Shown: positions 1-8,789 of the stretch, one piece after another | Layout of the letters: the number at the start of each line of letters is the position of its first letter | How positions within the stretch are numbered: the first letter of the stretch is position 1 | Assembly: GCA_964531095.1 (NCBI GenBank) | Contig: CAZHED010000011.1 | Coordinates: 1-64,000 of the forward strand | DNA length: 64,000 bases | Direction: 5' to 3' | From: Palsa-1150 sp964531095 | GTDB taxonomy: Bacteria; Myxococcota_A; Polyangia; Polyangiales; Polyangiaceae | Notes under the pieces: generated by a model | What the model saw: only the letters and a program-made list of their open reading frames with translations | Told to the model about the DNA's origin: nothing | Databases searched by the model: none | Program-made: the position numbers and the translations under genes

Positions 1-33
1 TGCCCAAGGCCCTTATTTTCCCCGCTTCTCTTG

Positions 34-75
34 TAGGCGCGAGAGGTTTCGAACCTCCGACCCCTACCGTGTCAA
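34..75 (-). pseudogene. 3' half of a tRNA-Val(GAC) gene
   Basis: Read on the minus strand the segment starts exactly at a tRNA anticodon loop (TTGACAC, anticodon GAC). It continues with the 3' anticodon stem GGTAG, the variable loop GGGTC, a paired T arm around TTCGAAA, the acceptor strand CGCGCCT and discriminator A. The 5' half (D arm, start AGGCGCG) is absent upstream, so it cannot fold into a complete tRNA. A second 42-nt half with the same first 17 bases lies at 9805-9846. Ending at the anticodon loop is typical of tyrosine-integrase attachment scars, but no integrase is visible nearby. Confidence 0.7.
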
Positions 76-160
76 TTTCGCGGGATCGCCGATCTTCGGG
101 AAAAAAGCGGCCCTGAGAGGCCAAAAAAGCTCGTTAGAGCCCGTTCGGGACGGGTAAACC

Positions 161-628
161 GTGCCCGCTCCGGGTACGGAGAAATTGGGGGCGAGCCGGA
201 CCCCGGCCATTAGCGATGACGCACCGGCAAGGTATACTTGCCGGACCTGCTACGAAGAGAGTTGCTTGGACGATTCCTTTGCCCGCGGCGCACGCCTCTT
301 CGACCTCGGAGAGTTCTTCGAGGCGCACGAGGTGTGGGAGGAGCGCTGGAGAGTCGCGACGGACAACGTGCAGCGCGACGTTCTGCAGGGGCTCATCCAG
401 GTAGCTGCGGCATTCCACAAGCTTCTGGTGATGAAGTCGGCGGAGGGCGCATCGCGCCTCCTCGCGAAAGGCCTCGCGAAGCTCGATGCGTGTCCGATGC
501 AGGTCCACGGGGTCGACCTCGACGCGTTCCGTGAACGCTTGCGGGCATGCGCGACCGATCTTGCTGAGGGCCACCTCACCCGTGCGGAGATTCCTACGAT
601 AGGCGTCGAGTCCGACGCTCGGCCATGA
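161..628 (+). CDS. DUF309 domain protein
   Basis: A small protein of the DUF309 family, whose biochemical role is unknown. The family hallmark is visible at about residues 48-60: a leucine/phenylalanine-rich helix followed by FEAHEVWEERW, giving the conserved H-E-x-W-E. A second helix runs from about 67 to 85 (VLQGLIQVAAAFHKL). The domain begins around residue 40, so the first 35 residues may not be translated; an in-frame TTG at 266 is an alternative start. The gene stands alone, next to the tRNA half, with eroded genes on its other side. The family assignment is good; the start is uncertain. Confidence 0.8.
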   Translation: MPAPGTEKLGASRTPAISDDAPARYTCRTCYEESCLDDSFARGARLFDLGEFFEAHEVWEERWRVATDNVQRDVLQGLIQVAAAFHKLLVMKSAEGASRLLAKGLAKLDACPMQVHGVDLDAFRERLRACATDLAEGHLTRAEIPTIGVESDARP

Positions 629-651
629 AGAATGCGTGCGCGCGTCTCAGT

Positions 652-870
652 TCACCGAACGCGCAGCCCGGCGTCGAGGAACCGGCTCGCGATCGGGCCC
701 GCGTGATGGTGAACCATGCGCAAGCGGCCGTCCTCGAGCGCGAAAACGTTCGTCGCCGCCCGGGCGCCGGGATCGTCGTTGCTTCCCTCGTGGCAGGTGA
801 CGATGGCCGTCTCTCCGGCGCTGACCTTCAGGCTGGGCGTCGATCCTCTGACGATAGACGCTGCGGTCAC
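652..870 (-). pseudogene. C-terminal remnant of an NTF2/SnoaL-like protein
   Basis: The 72-codon frame carries only the last strands of an NTF2-like (SnoaL-type) fold. The signature is a stretch reading AGETAIVTCHEG, then ATNVFALEDGRLRMVHHHAGP, as in the 'atNvf..e.g.W.mvHHHaSp' end of this family. Full proteins are about 130-150 residues, so the N-terminal helices and most of the pocket are missing. The apparent GTG start is probably chance. It directly follows the truncated membrane-protein gene on the same strand, so both may have been cut by the same rearrangement. Confidence 0.5.
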
Positions 871-1538
871 GGTGCGCGAGAATACCTGCCTAGTGGGAGA
901 TGCGTCGACCTTCGTGGCGGTAATCGGAGGGACAATGGGATGCTTGGGAGGCGTTCTTGCTTGCAGAATGGCGTTTCGGACTGCGCGCTGTCGAGTGGCG
1001 ATGCAAAAGAGGATCGCAGAGCTGCAAGCGTTCGGGGGTCCGCGACGAAGCGGCGCGCGACCAGAATGTGCCCGACCAGCGCGGCGACGACCAGCACGGC
1101 GGGCAGCCAGACGTACGGGGGATAGGCGACGAACGAGTTGATCTCGCTCGGCGCTCTCCCGAAGGCGTGAATCGTCGGCGAGGCAAGAATCGCGTTGACG
1201 ACGATGTTACCGAGAAGCACGGCGCCCCCGGCGTTCCAGGCAACGACCCATCCTCGGAGGACGCGGCCGCGCGCGAGGAGACCGGCGAGGATGATTGCGG
1301 TCGCGCCCGTCGCGATGTCGAAGTTCTCCCCGGAGAACGACACGCGCGTCGGCATGATGCGTTCGCGAGCGGCCGCGTGCATCGCGAGCTCGAGGGGCAA
1401 CCGGAAGTCCTGCACGCCGACGAGGGCCCACAGCGGTAGACGCAGCGCGAGACGACCACCGAGCCGCGAGAAGCCGAGGATTGGACTACTTATTCGCCGA
1501 CTTATTCGCCCGCGATCTCCTTCTCCAGTGCCTCCCAC
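867..1538 (-). CDS. Integral membrane protein, probably N-terminally truncated
   Basis: A hydrophobic protein of unknown function. From about residue 26 the sequence resembles a conserved small membrane protein: LGGRLALRLPLWALVGVQDFRLPLE, then three or four hydrophobic segments at about 70-90, 100-118 and 140-160, with a basic end (ARRF). The first 25 residues are rich in Arg and Ser and overlap the 3' end of the ABC-F gene (1502) in another frame. The true N-terminus, including the first membrane segment, was therefore probably lost at the junction near 1500. Function unassigned; treat as a truncated gene. Confidence 0.5.
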   Translation of the reverse strand: MGGTGEGDRGRISRRISSPILGFSRLGGRLALRLPLWALVGVQDFRLPLELAMHAAARERIMPTRVSFSGENFDIATGATAIILAGLLARGRVLRGWVVAWNAGGAVLLGNIVVNAILASPTIHAFGRAPSEINSFVAYPPYVWLPAVLVVAALVGHILVARRFVADPRTLAALRSSFASPLDSAQSETPFCKQERLPSIPLSLRLPPRRSTHLPLGRYSRAP

Positions 1539-3421
1539 TCTGCCATGAGCGACGCGATACGCGGCCCCAGCGCCTTCTCGTCAGCCTCGATCGCGGCGAT
1601 CTCCTGGGGCGGGGTCGTCTCGAAGTAGCCCGGCTCGCACCAGCGCGCGTGGATGACGGCCTTCCGCGCCTCGGCGTCTTCGATGGCGTTCATCGCGGCG
1701 TCTCGCAGGCCGGGGAGCTGTTTCTGCCGGTTCTTGCGGCGTTTCTGCTCCTCCCAGCTCTTGACCGCGTCGGTCGGTCGGGTCGCCGCCTCGGCCTGCT
1801 CTTTCTTGGCGCGCAGGACCACCGCATCGGCGTCGAGGTGATCGTTGCCGCGTCTCGACAGGTACTCGTCGTAGGTTCCGGGGAAGTCGCGGAAGCCTTG
1901 CTCGGTGACCTCCAGGACGCGCGTGGCGACCGCCGAGACGAACGCCCGGTCGTGCGAGACGAAGAAGACCGTCCCCTCGAAGCTGCGGAGGGCGCCGCCG
2001 AGTGCGTCGATCGCCTCGAGGTCCAGATGGTTGGTCGGCTCGTCGAGGACAAGCACGTTGGGGTGCTCGACGGCGATGCGGCAGAAGACCAGGCGCGCGG
2101 CCTCGCCGCCGGAGAGCGCGCCGACCTTCTTCGCGACGTCGTCGCCGGAGAAGAGCATGCTCCCGAGCTGGCCGCGCACGTAGCTCGTCGTCTCGTTCGG
2201 CACGGCGTTCCACACCACGTCGAGGGCGGTGGTCTCCGGATCGGCGAGGACCTCGGCGTGGTCCTGCGGGAAGTAGCCGACGTTCGCCTCGTGGCCCCAC
2301 TTCACCGTGCCCGCGTCCGCGGCCAGATTGCCCGTCGCGACCTTGAGGAGCGTCGACTTGCCGAGGCCGTTCGGTCCGATGACGGCAACCCGCTCGCCGC
2401 GACGCACGGTGAGCGACACGCCCTCGAGAACGCGCTTGGCGCCGTACGCCTTGGAGACGCCCCCGACCGCGAGGACGTCGCGGCCGCCCTGGCGCGAAGG
2501 CACGAACTGGAAGAGAGGACGTCGGCGCGAGGTGACGGCGAGCTCGCCAATCTCGATCTTCTCGATCTGCTTGAGGCGGCTCTGCGCCTGCCGCGCCTTG
2601 GTCGCCTTGGCTCCGAAGCGCTCGACCCAGGCGCGCTTCTCGGCCACGATCGCCTCAGCGCGGGCGGTCTCGGCCGCGGCGCGCTCGTGCACCGCCGCCT
2701 TCTCGACGACGAAGGCGCTGTAGTTGCCCGGATACGACGCGATGGTGCCGTAGTCGACGTCGAGGATGTGGGTGGCGACGCTGTCGAGGAAGCGCTGGTC
2801 GTGCGAGACGACGACAGCGCAGCCGGCGTAGCCCGCGAGGAACTGCTCGAGCCACCGGATGGAGAGGATGTCGAGGTGGTTGGTGGGCTCGTCGAGGAGC
2901 AGCACGTCGGGCCCGCCGAGGAGCACCTGGGCCAGCAGCACGCGCAGCTTGAAACCTCCGGAGAGGGTGGCGAGCGGCCGCCGGTGGGCGGGCACCGGAA
3001 TGCCGAGACCCTCGAGGATGGCGCTGGCCCGCGCCTCGAGCGTATAGCCGTCGTGCGCCGCGATGCGGTCCTCGAGCTCGGCGAGGCGCGTTGCGTCGGG
3101 CACTGGCGCCGCAACGAGGAGCTGCTGCTCGGCCTTCGCGGCGAAGACGAGCTCGTCGCCCGCCATCGCGAGCTCGAGGATCACGTCCTGGTCGTTCAGG
3201 AAGCGGTCTTGCCGCAGGACGCCCACGCGCGCCCCCTTCGCGATCGCCACCGAGCCCTCGCTGGCCGCGTCGTCGCCGGCCACGATCTCGAGGAACGTCG
3301 ATTTTCCGGACCCGTTCGCGCCCACGAGGCCGTACCGCGAGCCGGCGACCAGCTTGAGCATGACGCCTTCGAAGAGGCTGCGTGCGCCATACGACTTGCC
3401 GAGCTGCGTGATCTCGATCAT
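1502..3421 (-). CDS. ABC-F family ATPase, YbiT-like
   Basis: A soluble double-ATPase of the ABC-F family. These proteins have no membrane domain and act on the ribosome as translation factors or antibiotic protectors. The first Walker A (GANGSGKST) is at about residues 34-42, followed by an LSGGF signature and LLLDEPTNHLD. A charged linker follows, then the second Walker A (GPNGLGKST), LSGGEAARL and VLDEPTNHLDLEA. The last 100 residues form a Lys/Glu-rich coiled-coil-like tail. The start at ATG 3421 gives the usual MIEITQL opening; a GTG three codons upstream is possible. At about 640 residues the length suits the YbiT branch. The exact role is not determined by sequence. Confidence 0.9.
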   Translation of the reverse strand: MIEITQLGKSYGARSLFEGVMLKLVAGSRYGLVGANGSGKSTFLEIVAGDDAASEGSVAIAKGARVGVLRQDRFLNDQDVILELAMAGDELVFAAKAEQQLLVAAPVPDATRLAELEDRIAAHDGYTLEARASAILEGLGIPVPAHRRPLATLSGGFKLRVLLAQVLLGGPDVLLLDEPTNHLDILSIRWLEQFLAGYAGCAVVVSHDQRFLDSVATHILDVDYGTIASYPGNYSAFVVEKAAVHERAAAETARAEAIVAEKRAWVERFGAKATKARQAQSRLKQIEKIEIGELAVTSRRRPLFQFVPSRQGGRDVLAVGGVSKAYGAKRVLEGVSLTVRRGERVAVIGPNGLGKSTLLKVATGNLAADAGTVKWGHEANVGYFPQDHAEVLADPETTALDVVWNAVPNETTSYVRGQLGSMLFSGDDVAKKVGALSGGEAARLVFCRIAVEHPNVLVLDEPTNHLDLEAIDALGGALRSFEGTVFFVSHDRAFVSAVATRVLEVTEQGFRDFPGTYDEYLSRRGNDHLDADAVVLRAKKEQAEAATRPTDAVKSWEEQKRRKNRQKQLPGLRDAAMNAIEDAEARKAVIHARWCEPGYFETTPPQEIAAIEADEKALGPRIASLMAEWEALEKEIAGE

Positions 3422-3450
3422 CCGGGGCACAACCTAGCGCAGCGAGCGGA

Positions 3451-4075
3451 GTGCTCCGCAACTTGGGGCTGGACCTTGGACGTTCGACGATTCAGCGTCT
3501 GCTCAAGGAACACGGCCTCGACCCCGCTCCGTTGCGAGGAAAAACGATGCCGTGGAAGACGTTTCTGAAGGCCCACTGGGGCGCGATTGCAGCCGCGGAC
3601 TTCTTCAGCGTCGAGGTGCTCACTCGCGGGGCCTGGTGCGCTACCTGGTGCTGTTTTCTCAAGACGCGCCGCGTTCACATCGCGGGCGTCACCTGCAGGG
3701 CTGATGGGAGTTGGATGGCGCAGATCGCCCGCAATCTGAAGGACGCCATGGCCGGTCCTCTCCGGGGCTTTGGTCATCTGATTGTCGATCGAGACCCGCT
3801 TTTCACGGGGGCAGTTCGTGAGCCTCCTGGCCGCCGGGGTGGAGCTGGTGCGGCTGCCGGCGAGGGCCCAAATCTGAACGCCTATGCGGAGCAGTTCGTG
3901 CGTTCCATCAAACAGGATTGCCTCGGCTCACCGTTCCCCTGGGTGGGGTCGCCGCCGCGGATGCATGCGGTGCCCGGTGGGGAGCCTGTCTCCGTGCACA
4001 AGTCTGGGACCCGCCATGCGCAAGCATCACCCAGGAGGGCACTTCGAGGCGTGGAGGAGACGGGACCAGTCGTCA
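3451..4075 (+). pseudogene. Degenerate integrase-core (DDE) transposase
   Basis: Remnant of an rve-type transposase. Recognisable pieces are an HTH end (STIQRLLKEHGLDPAP), the first catalytic Asp region (WGAIAAADFFSVEVLT), the RRVHIAGVT strand, WMAQIARNLKDAM, the second Asp (LIVDRDPLFTG) and the third-block motif NLNAYAEQFVRSIKQDCL. Between these blocks the frame breaks: after the first Asp, where GAWCATWC replaces the expected strand, and again after FTG. Past about 3930 the sequence no longer matches a transposase. It sits between the 5' ends or 3' ends of two ordinary genes, and no inverted repeats were found. Not functional. Confidence 0.75.
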
Positions 4076-4079
4076 GTCG

Positions 4080-6440
4080 TCATCCGCGCTCCCGAACAAC
4101 GGTGACCCCGCGCGGCCCGTCCACGCAGATTCGCAGCCCGGCGAACCGCGGCAAGTACGCGAGCGGCGGCGGATCGCGCCGGCTCCCTTTCACCATCCGC
4201 AGCATCACCTGGCCACGCTCCAGATCGTATTCAGCAGCGTACATCGCGTCGCCGACGCTCACCTTCACCGGAAATTCGCGCTCGAGTGCCGCGCGCGACT
4301 CGTAGGGGATTTCCGCCGGCAGAAGGTCCTTGCTCGACAGGAGTGTGAGGTCGTCGCCGCTCGCGACGCCGAGCTCCTTCACGCGAAAGCTCACCCACTC
4401 CTCGAGCGTCGGGACGGGGCCGTTCGACGCGACACCCGCCGGATGCCCGCGCGTCGCGAGCTTCGCCGCGAGAGCCCGGAGGGCAAGACGCTCGCGCGCT
4501 GGTGCGAGCGCGTCCTTGAAGATGCTGCCGCGCAGAAACAGCGCAGCGATCGCCTCGCGTGCGACGTCACCCTTCGGCGTCTCGTCGCGAACGGCGACGA
4601 CCCGCCCGGCGTAGACGCGCTCCACCTTCGCCGCCACGCGCCCCGACTCGACGTGCACCGCGCCGAGACGGTCCTCGCCCAGCCCGGCGCGCGCGATCCA
4701 CGAGAGCGGGATCGCCGTGGCGCACGTGACCTGGAGGTGCGTACCCTTTCCGGCGCCGAAGGCGCGCGCGTCGAGGACCACGATCGCCTCGACGTCACGA
4801 ACGTTCCGCACCGCGCTTTCGCGCGACAGCTCGAGCTCCGTTCCGCCGTTGCTGAACGCCAGCTGACCGCCTCGCCGCCGGGCGATATGCACGACGCGCG
4901 GATCGGCGAGCAGGGCGGTCCGCGCGAGCGCCTCGCGATCGACGGGCACGTCGCGTGGCGGCGCGTCGGAGAGACCGTGAAGGCGACGGAGGCGCGAACG
5001 GACGCGGCGCGCCTCCTCGACCACGAAGCCCGCGACCCGATGGGGGTCCCAGCTGCCGATCCGGACCGCGCGCACGACGGCCGTGACGTCGCAGCCGGCG
5101 AGACGCAGGTCGCCGTGCGGGTCCTCGGGCGCCGGCCCAGCGGCGAAGATCGGCCGTCCGACGGAGAGCGCGGCGACGAGATCGATCGCGTCCTCGAGGC
5201 AGCCCGTTCGCTTCGCCTCCACGAGGAGCCGCCCGAGGGGCGCGCCGAGGGGGAGCGCGAAGAGATCACGCCCACTGTCGGTGACCGCGCCTTTCTCTCC
5301 AAGTGCGCCCCATGCCTCGAGATCCGCGCGAGCGGCCTCCACGGCGTACGGCTTCGGTGGGTCGAGAAACGGGAGGTCCTCGACGCGAACTCCCCACGCG
5401 GCGGCGGAGAGTACGAGCGGGACGAGCGACTCGCGGTGGATCTCGGGGAGCGTCGACTTCGCGAGCCCGACCGACGGGCTCCACAGGCGGTAGCAGACTC
5501 CGGGGGCCGTCCTTCCCGCGCGCCCCGCGCGTTGCGCCGCCGCGTCCTCGGCGATGGGCGCGAGCATCAGCGATCCGCGCCCTTCGTGGTACCGGTTCTG
5601 TCGCGCGAGCCCCGCGTCGATCACGACCCCCACGCCGGGGATCGTGATCGACGTCTCGGCCACGTTGGTGGCCAGGATCACCTTCCGGCGCGTTGCCGGC
5701 TCGAACGCGCGTCGCTGCTCGTCGAGCGTGAGGCTCGCATGCAGCGCGATCACCGCGAACGGAGATCCCTCCAGCGCTCGGCGGCACCCCTCGATCTCCG
5801 CCTTCCCCGGGAGAAACACGAGGACGTCCCCCGGATCGCTCGCGGCCGCATCGAGCGCCCGCCGGACTCCCGCGATCAGGTCCGACGCATCCGGGAGCGC
5901 GTCACCCCGACCGAGGTAGCGGACGTCGACCGGGAACGCACGGCCCTCGGCTGCGAGGTATTTCCCGTTCACGTGGCGCGCGACGCGCTCCCCCTCGATC
6001 GTCGCCGACATCACGACGAGGTTTGGCCTCGCCTGGACGGGCTGGACGAGGAGAAGCGCCAGAAGCAGGTCGACGTCGAGGCTCCGCTCGTGGAACTCAT
6101 CGAGGATGATAGTGTCCGCCCGCTCGAGGAGCGATCGGCTACGGAGCACGATTCCGGGGGTGGCGAACAGGATCCGCGTCTCGTCGCCCCGCGCGCCCTC
6201 GTCGCGAACGACGTACCCCACGGTCCGCCCTAGCGGCGTCCCTTCGAGGTCCGAGACGCGGGCCGCCAGACTCCGACACGCGACGCGACGGGGTTCGACG
6301 ACGACGACCCGTCCTTCGCACCACCGGGGCACCTCGGTCGACTTGCCGGAGCCAGTCGGCGATGACAGGACGACCGGTCCTGCCCGCAGCGCCGCGAGAA
6401 ATGCGGGCCGGAGCGAAGCGATGCGGAGATCTGCGTCCAT
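4080..6440 (-). CDS. hrpB: ATP-dependent RNA helicase HrpB (DEAH-type)
   Basis: A superfamily 2 DExH helicase of 786 residues, close to the usual HrpB length of about 810. The ATP loop SSPTGSGKST is at about 26-35, the Walker B box is DEFH at 114-117 (the HrpB variant of DEAH), and motif III MSATIEG follows. The second RecA domain has LVFLPGKAEIE, ATNVAETSITIPGV (motif V) and QRAGRAGRTAPG (motif VI). The remaining 350 residues match the HrpB-specific C-terminal region. The cellular role of HrpB is poorly defined; family members unwind RNA. The start ATG at 6440 is followed directly by the conserved N-terminus. Confidence 0.92.
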   Translation of the reverse strand: MDADLRIASLRPAFLAALRAGPVVLSSPTGSGKSTEVPRWCEGRVVVVEPRRVACRSLAARVSDLEGTPLGRTVGYVVRDEGARGDETRILFATPGIVLRSRSLLERADTIILDEFHERSLDVDLLLALLLVQPVQARPNLVVMSATIEGERVARHVNGKYLAAEGRAFPVDVRYLGRGDALPDASDLIAGVRRALDAAASDPGDVLVFLPGKAEIEGCRRALEGSPFAVIALHASLTLDEQRRAFEPATRRKVILATNVAETSITIPGVGVVIDAGLARQNRYHEGRGSLMLAPIAEDAAAQRAGRAGRTAPGVCYRLWSPSVGLAKSTLPEIHRESLVPLVLSAAAWGVRVEDLPFLDPPKPYAVEAARADLEAWGALGEKGAVTDSGRDLFALPLGAPLGRLLVEAKRTGCLEDAIDLVAALSVGRPIFAAGPAPEDPHGDLRLAGCDVTAVVRAVRIGSWDPHRVAGFVVEEARRVRSRLRRLHGLSDAPPRDVPVDREALARTALLADPRVVHIARRRGGQLAFSNGGTELELSRESAVRNVRDVEAIVVLDARAFGAGKGTHLQVTCATAIPLSWIARAGLGEDRLGAVHVESGRVAAKVERVYAGRVVAVRDETPKGDVAREAIAALFLRGSIFKDALAPARERLALRALAAKLATRGHPAGVASNGPVPTLEEWVSFRVKELGVASGDDLTLLSSKDLLPAEIPYESRAALEREFPVKVSVGDAMYAAEYDLERGQVMLRMVKGSRRDPPPLAYLPRFAGLRICVDGPRGVTVVRERG

Positions 6441-6732
6441 GCGCTGCCGAGATCCTTACCCTACTTCCTTGCGAGCTCCGTCCTCGCGTCTCTGGGTTCG
6501 CGTCAGGCAGGGCGGCGGCGCGTACCGGTACACGAGCGCTTCGCAGTCGACCGACCCGGCGGAAGCGCCGACGGGACCGCTGTTCAACCGCCCTCTCGGT
6601 TTCTAAGTACGCGACGTTCGCCCTGCGCCCGTCCCCTTGAACCTTGCCACATTCATCAGGGCCCGGTCGCGGCGGTGGTACCCTAGCCAATTCGCGCGAG
6701 GCAACCCGCTCCAGCACGCAGAGGTGTTCTCC

Positions 6733-6858
6733 ATGGGTGACAAGTCTCCGAAGTCGAAAGACAAGGCCAAGAAGCAGGACACGCAGGACAAGAGCCAGAA
6801 GAAGGCTGCGGCCACAGCCAAAGCGACGCGCGCCCCCGCGCCGTCGAAAGGGAAGTAG
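6733..6858 (+). CDS. Small lysine-rich protein (41 aa)
   Basis: A 41-residue, highly basic protein opening MGDKSPKSKDKAKKQ and ending in Ala/Pro/Lys-rich sequence. No fold, membrane segment or metal site is visible; it is probably disordered. Small proteins with the MGDKSPKSK opening recur in many bacteria, without an assigned function. An AGAGG ribosome-binding sequence lies about 10 bases before the ATG, which supports translation. It is followed about 100 bases later by another small Lys/Ala-rich gene on the same strand. Confidence 0.7.
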   Translation: MGDKSPKSKDKAKKQDTQDKSQKKAAATAKATRAPAPSKGK

Positions 6859-6957
6859 CGCCTCCGGACAAACAGCAGCAGCGTTTCGCAAAGTGAATTG
6901 GTCGGCACCGCGGGTCCGCGTCCGGTGGCGTTCGCCGACAGGAAATGGAGAACAAAG

Positions 6958-7182
6958 ATGGCTAAAGCAAAGCAGACCTCGAACGCAACGGTCGCAAAGA
7001 CAGACACGCGGGCGCGCTCCGAGAAGATCATCGCTTCACTCGACCGGGTGACGGACCGTGCCGCGCTGGAGGAGTTCGTGAATGGTTCCAACAAGCGGTT
7101 GAGCCTCCGGGCCGCCACGAAGCTCGCCGAGCCGGCGACGCGCGCGGCCACGACAGCGAGCAGGAAGGCCGGCGCCGCCTAG
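6958..7182 (+). CDS. Small Ala/Lys-rich hypothetical protein (74 aa)
   Basis: A 74-residue soluble protein. The N-terminus (MAKAKQTSNATVAKTDTRA) is polar; the middle is probably helical (SEKIIASLDRVTDRAALEEFV); the end is Ala/Arg-rich. I do not recognise the family. GGAG about 9 bases before ATG 6958 favours this start over an in-frame start at 6898, which lacks a good ribosome site. Its position next to the other small basic gene suggests a two-gene unit, but no job can be inferred. Confidence 0.55.
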   Translation: MAKAKQTSNATVAKTDTRARSEKIIASLDRVTDRAALEEFVNGSNKRLSLRAATKLAEPATRAATTASRKAGAA

Positions 7183-7507
7183 CGGTACGGGTTCCTCGGG
7201 CACGACACAGCGCCGTACGGGTCATCGACCCGGCGGCGTGCCTGCCCGCGGTGCCGCAAGACCATGCTTGAGGCGCACGGAGCGAGTAGCCGGTCCTTGA
7301 GCAGTTTGCCCGCCAAGACGCATCGCCGGCCCCCTCGCCGTAACGGCTCGGACGAAGTGGTACAAGCCGCGGACTACATTGAGACGGGTTATCCATCATC
7401 GGTAAGTCAGGGCTGGCCTCATGACCGGGGAGTTCTTCACCGCGACACCATCGCGGACAGTCGACTCCTCGATGGCCCGCACCGTAGGACCGCGCCCGAG
7501 GGGCCGC
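7183..7507. other. Intergenic stretch, nothing assigned
   Basis: About 325 bases between the small basic gene and the frameshifted lipoprotein. No frame on either strand has a recognisable protein pattern, and no strong hairpin was seen. It should hold the promoter of the lipoprotein gene. Confidence 0.4.
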
Positions 7508-8075
7508 ATGCCGAGCCTGGTGGCGGCGGCATCGGCGTGGACGGTCGCGTGTGCCTTGCCGGCCAACACGCCCGGCTACCCGCTCTACGCGCAGTCCGGT
7601 GAAGGCCGCTTGCCGAAAGACCGGGTGGGCCCATCTCTTCGGCGGGATCTCAAAGGTCGACCAGCGCGATGTGTCCGCCCTCGGCGGTGCCTACGAGCTC
7701 TTGCCCGGCTGCCACACGGTCTTGACCCAGCCCATCAACCTCGGCGGCGTGACATCCAACGCCACGATGAGGGGTCAGATTGGCGGGAGAACCTTCGCCG
7801 TCCCGATGAAGTCGGGATACTCCTATCTCCTCAAGAACACGCCGCCTCAGATCCACGACTGGGCGCGCGTGTTCATCGCGGAGCTCGATCCTGGCGGAGC
7901 CGAGTCGCAGATCATCAATCCGGCCACACGCGGTGAGTTGGACGTCTGTAAGCAAAGCGCGGCGGGGCGTGAGCGCCACCCGCACCCGACTATCCGCGTG
8001 CCGAACGAACGCGCCGCCGGCAATGCTCTCCGCTCACTCGAGGCGAGCACCAAATCGCTGAGCGCACTCCCCTGA
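7508..8075 (+). pseudogene. Secreted lipoprotein-like gene with one frameshift
   Basis: The first part reads as an exported protein: MPSLVAAASAWTVACALPAN (hydrophobic signal with a cysteine), then YPLYAQSGEGRLPKDRVG. The sense continues in another frame as HLFGGISKVDQRDVSALG, then YELLPGCHTV and a beta-strand-rich region to about residue 150. One extra C in GGGCCC near 7628 explains the break: removing it gives RVG-HLFGGI in one frame. The C-terminal 50 residues are polar. The family is not recognised; the signal suggests an envelope protein. Either a recent inactivating indel or an assembly error, since both halves look otherwise conserved. Confidence 0.6.
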
Positions 8076-8091
8076 GACCACCGGGGAGCGC

Positions 8092-8290
8092 ATGAATCAC
8101 TGCTGCCTCTGCAGGCAAACGGAGGTCGGCGCGGCGCTCGGCAGCGACCAAGCCGGGATGTCCAAGCTCGAGCGCAGGCCGACATGATTGTCTCAACTTT
8201 CGCAACTACGCGGAAGCCCTCGGGGCGCGATGCGAGGTCCTCGTCGGTCTTCGATCAAACGGGCCGTCGCATCGTGCTGAGCGATACCGA
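8092..8290 (+). pseudogene. Degenerate XRE-type helix-turn-helix regulator
   Basis: Three frames together spell an XRE regulator of the antitoxin type: RQTEVGAALGSDQAGMSKLERR, then MIVSTL, then RNYAEALGARCEVLV and FDQTGRRIVL. This corresponds to helices 2-4 of the HTH and the following strand. The first frame ends at TGA 8185-8187, and at least two more single-base shifts are needed. The start of the domain and any partner toxin are missing. It lies just beyond the end of the convergent PIN toxin gene. Such genes usually accompany HigB/RelE toxins, so this may be what is left of a third module. Confidence 0.6.
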
Positions 8291-8330
8291 CCAGGCGTTC
8301 GGTACCCCACGGCTTTGCCCGCACCGATGC

Positions 8331-8789
8331 TCAGGCACTGCCGTCGCGTACCTTCGGCTTGATTCGCCGCGGTGAATCGAGTCGCTCACCGCCCTCGTAC
8401 AGGACCGCCACAACGCCATTCGCCTCAATCCGCGCAATGAGCGGAACGTCTCGCGAACGAAGTATCCGACGCACGACAGGCAACGCGCGCACGACCCGCG
8501 TCGCGTGCTCCAGCCCGGATGCCTCGCCCAAGAGAAAGACGGCAAACGCACCATGAAGGAGCGCGGCCTGCTCGTTCGGCCTTCTGCGGAGCGCGTGATC
8601 TTTCGTAAAGCACGCCCATCCCCCCGCGTCCGCTGCGGGGATCCAGTCGAGATTCGGCGTTCCCTGGGCCCGCATCTCGACACGCTCGTCCGCGGCGACC
8701 GATTCCCTGAGTGCGTTGGGGACGATGTGACGACCCAAGCATTCGTCCACGAAGAAGACGAAGGGCTCAGGCAGCCTGCGGCGTCGCAC
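8331..8789 (-). CDS. PIN-like toxin, VapC45 type
   Basis: A 152-residue protein with the opening of the PIN-like VapC45 family: hydrophobic strand FVFFVDECLGRHIV, carrying the first acidic residues of the nuclease site (DE), then HIVPNALRE. Further features are a probable acidic helix (NLDWIPAADAGGW), the strand and Lys-His-Asp patch WACFTKDHALRRRP, and a central hydrophobic helix. It probably cleaves RNA. The GTG start at 8789 lies 23 bases inside the end of the upstream DUF433 gene. That overlap is typical of translationally coupled antitoxin-toxin pairs. Specific RNA targets cannot be read from the sequence. Confidence 0.75.
   Translation of the reverse strand: MRRRRLPEPFVFFVDECLGRHIVPNALRESVAADERVEMRAQGTPNLDWIPAADAGGWACFTKDHALRRRPNEQAALLHGAFAVFLLGEASGLEHATRVVRALPVVRRILRSRDVPLIARIEANGVVAVLYEGGERLDSPRRIKPKVRDGSA

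Noticed and set aside
34..110. A complete tRNA gene
   Set aside because: No D arm or 5' acceptor strand precedes the half; only the 3' 42 bases fit.
1481..3568. Long open frame (695 codons) on the plus strand
   Set aside because: It lies opposite the ABC-F gene and is made of Arg/Asp/Glu/Leu-rich low-complexity sequence; a by-product of GC-rich codon usage.
3918..6233. Long open frame (771 codons) on the plus strand
   Set aside because: Antisense to hrpB, with no domain pattern.
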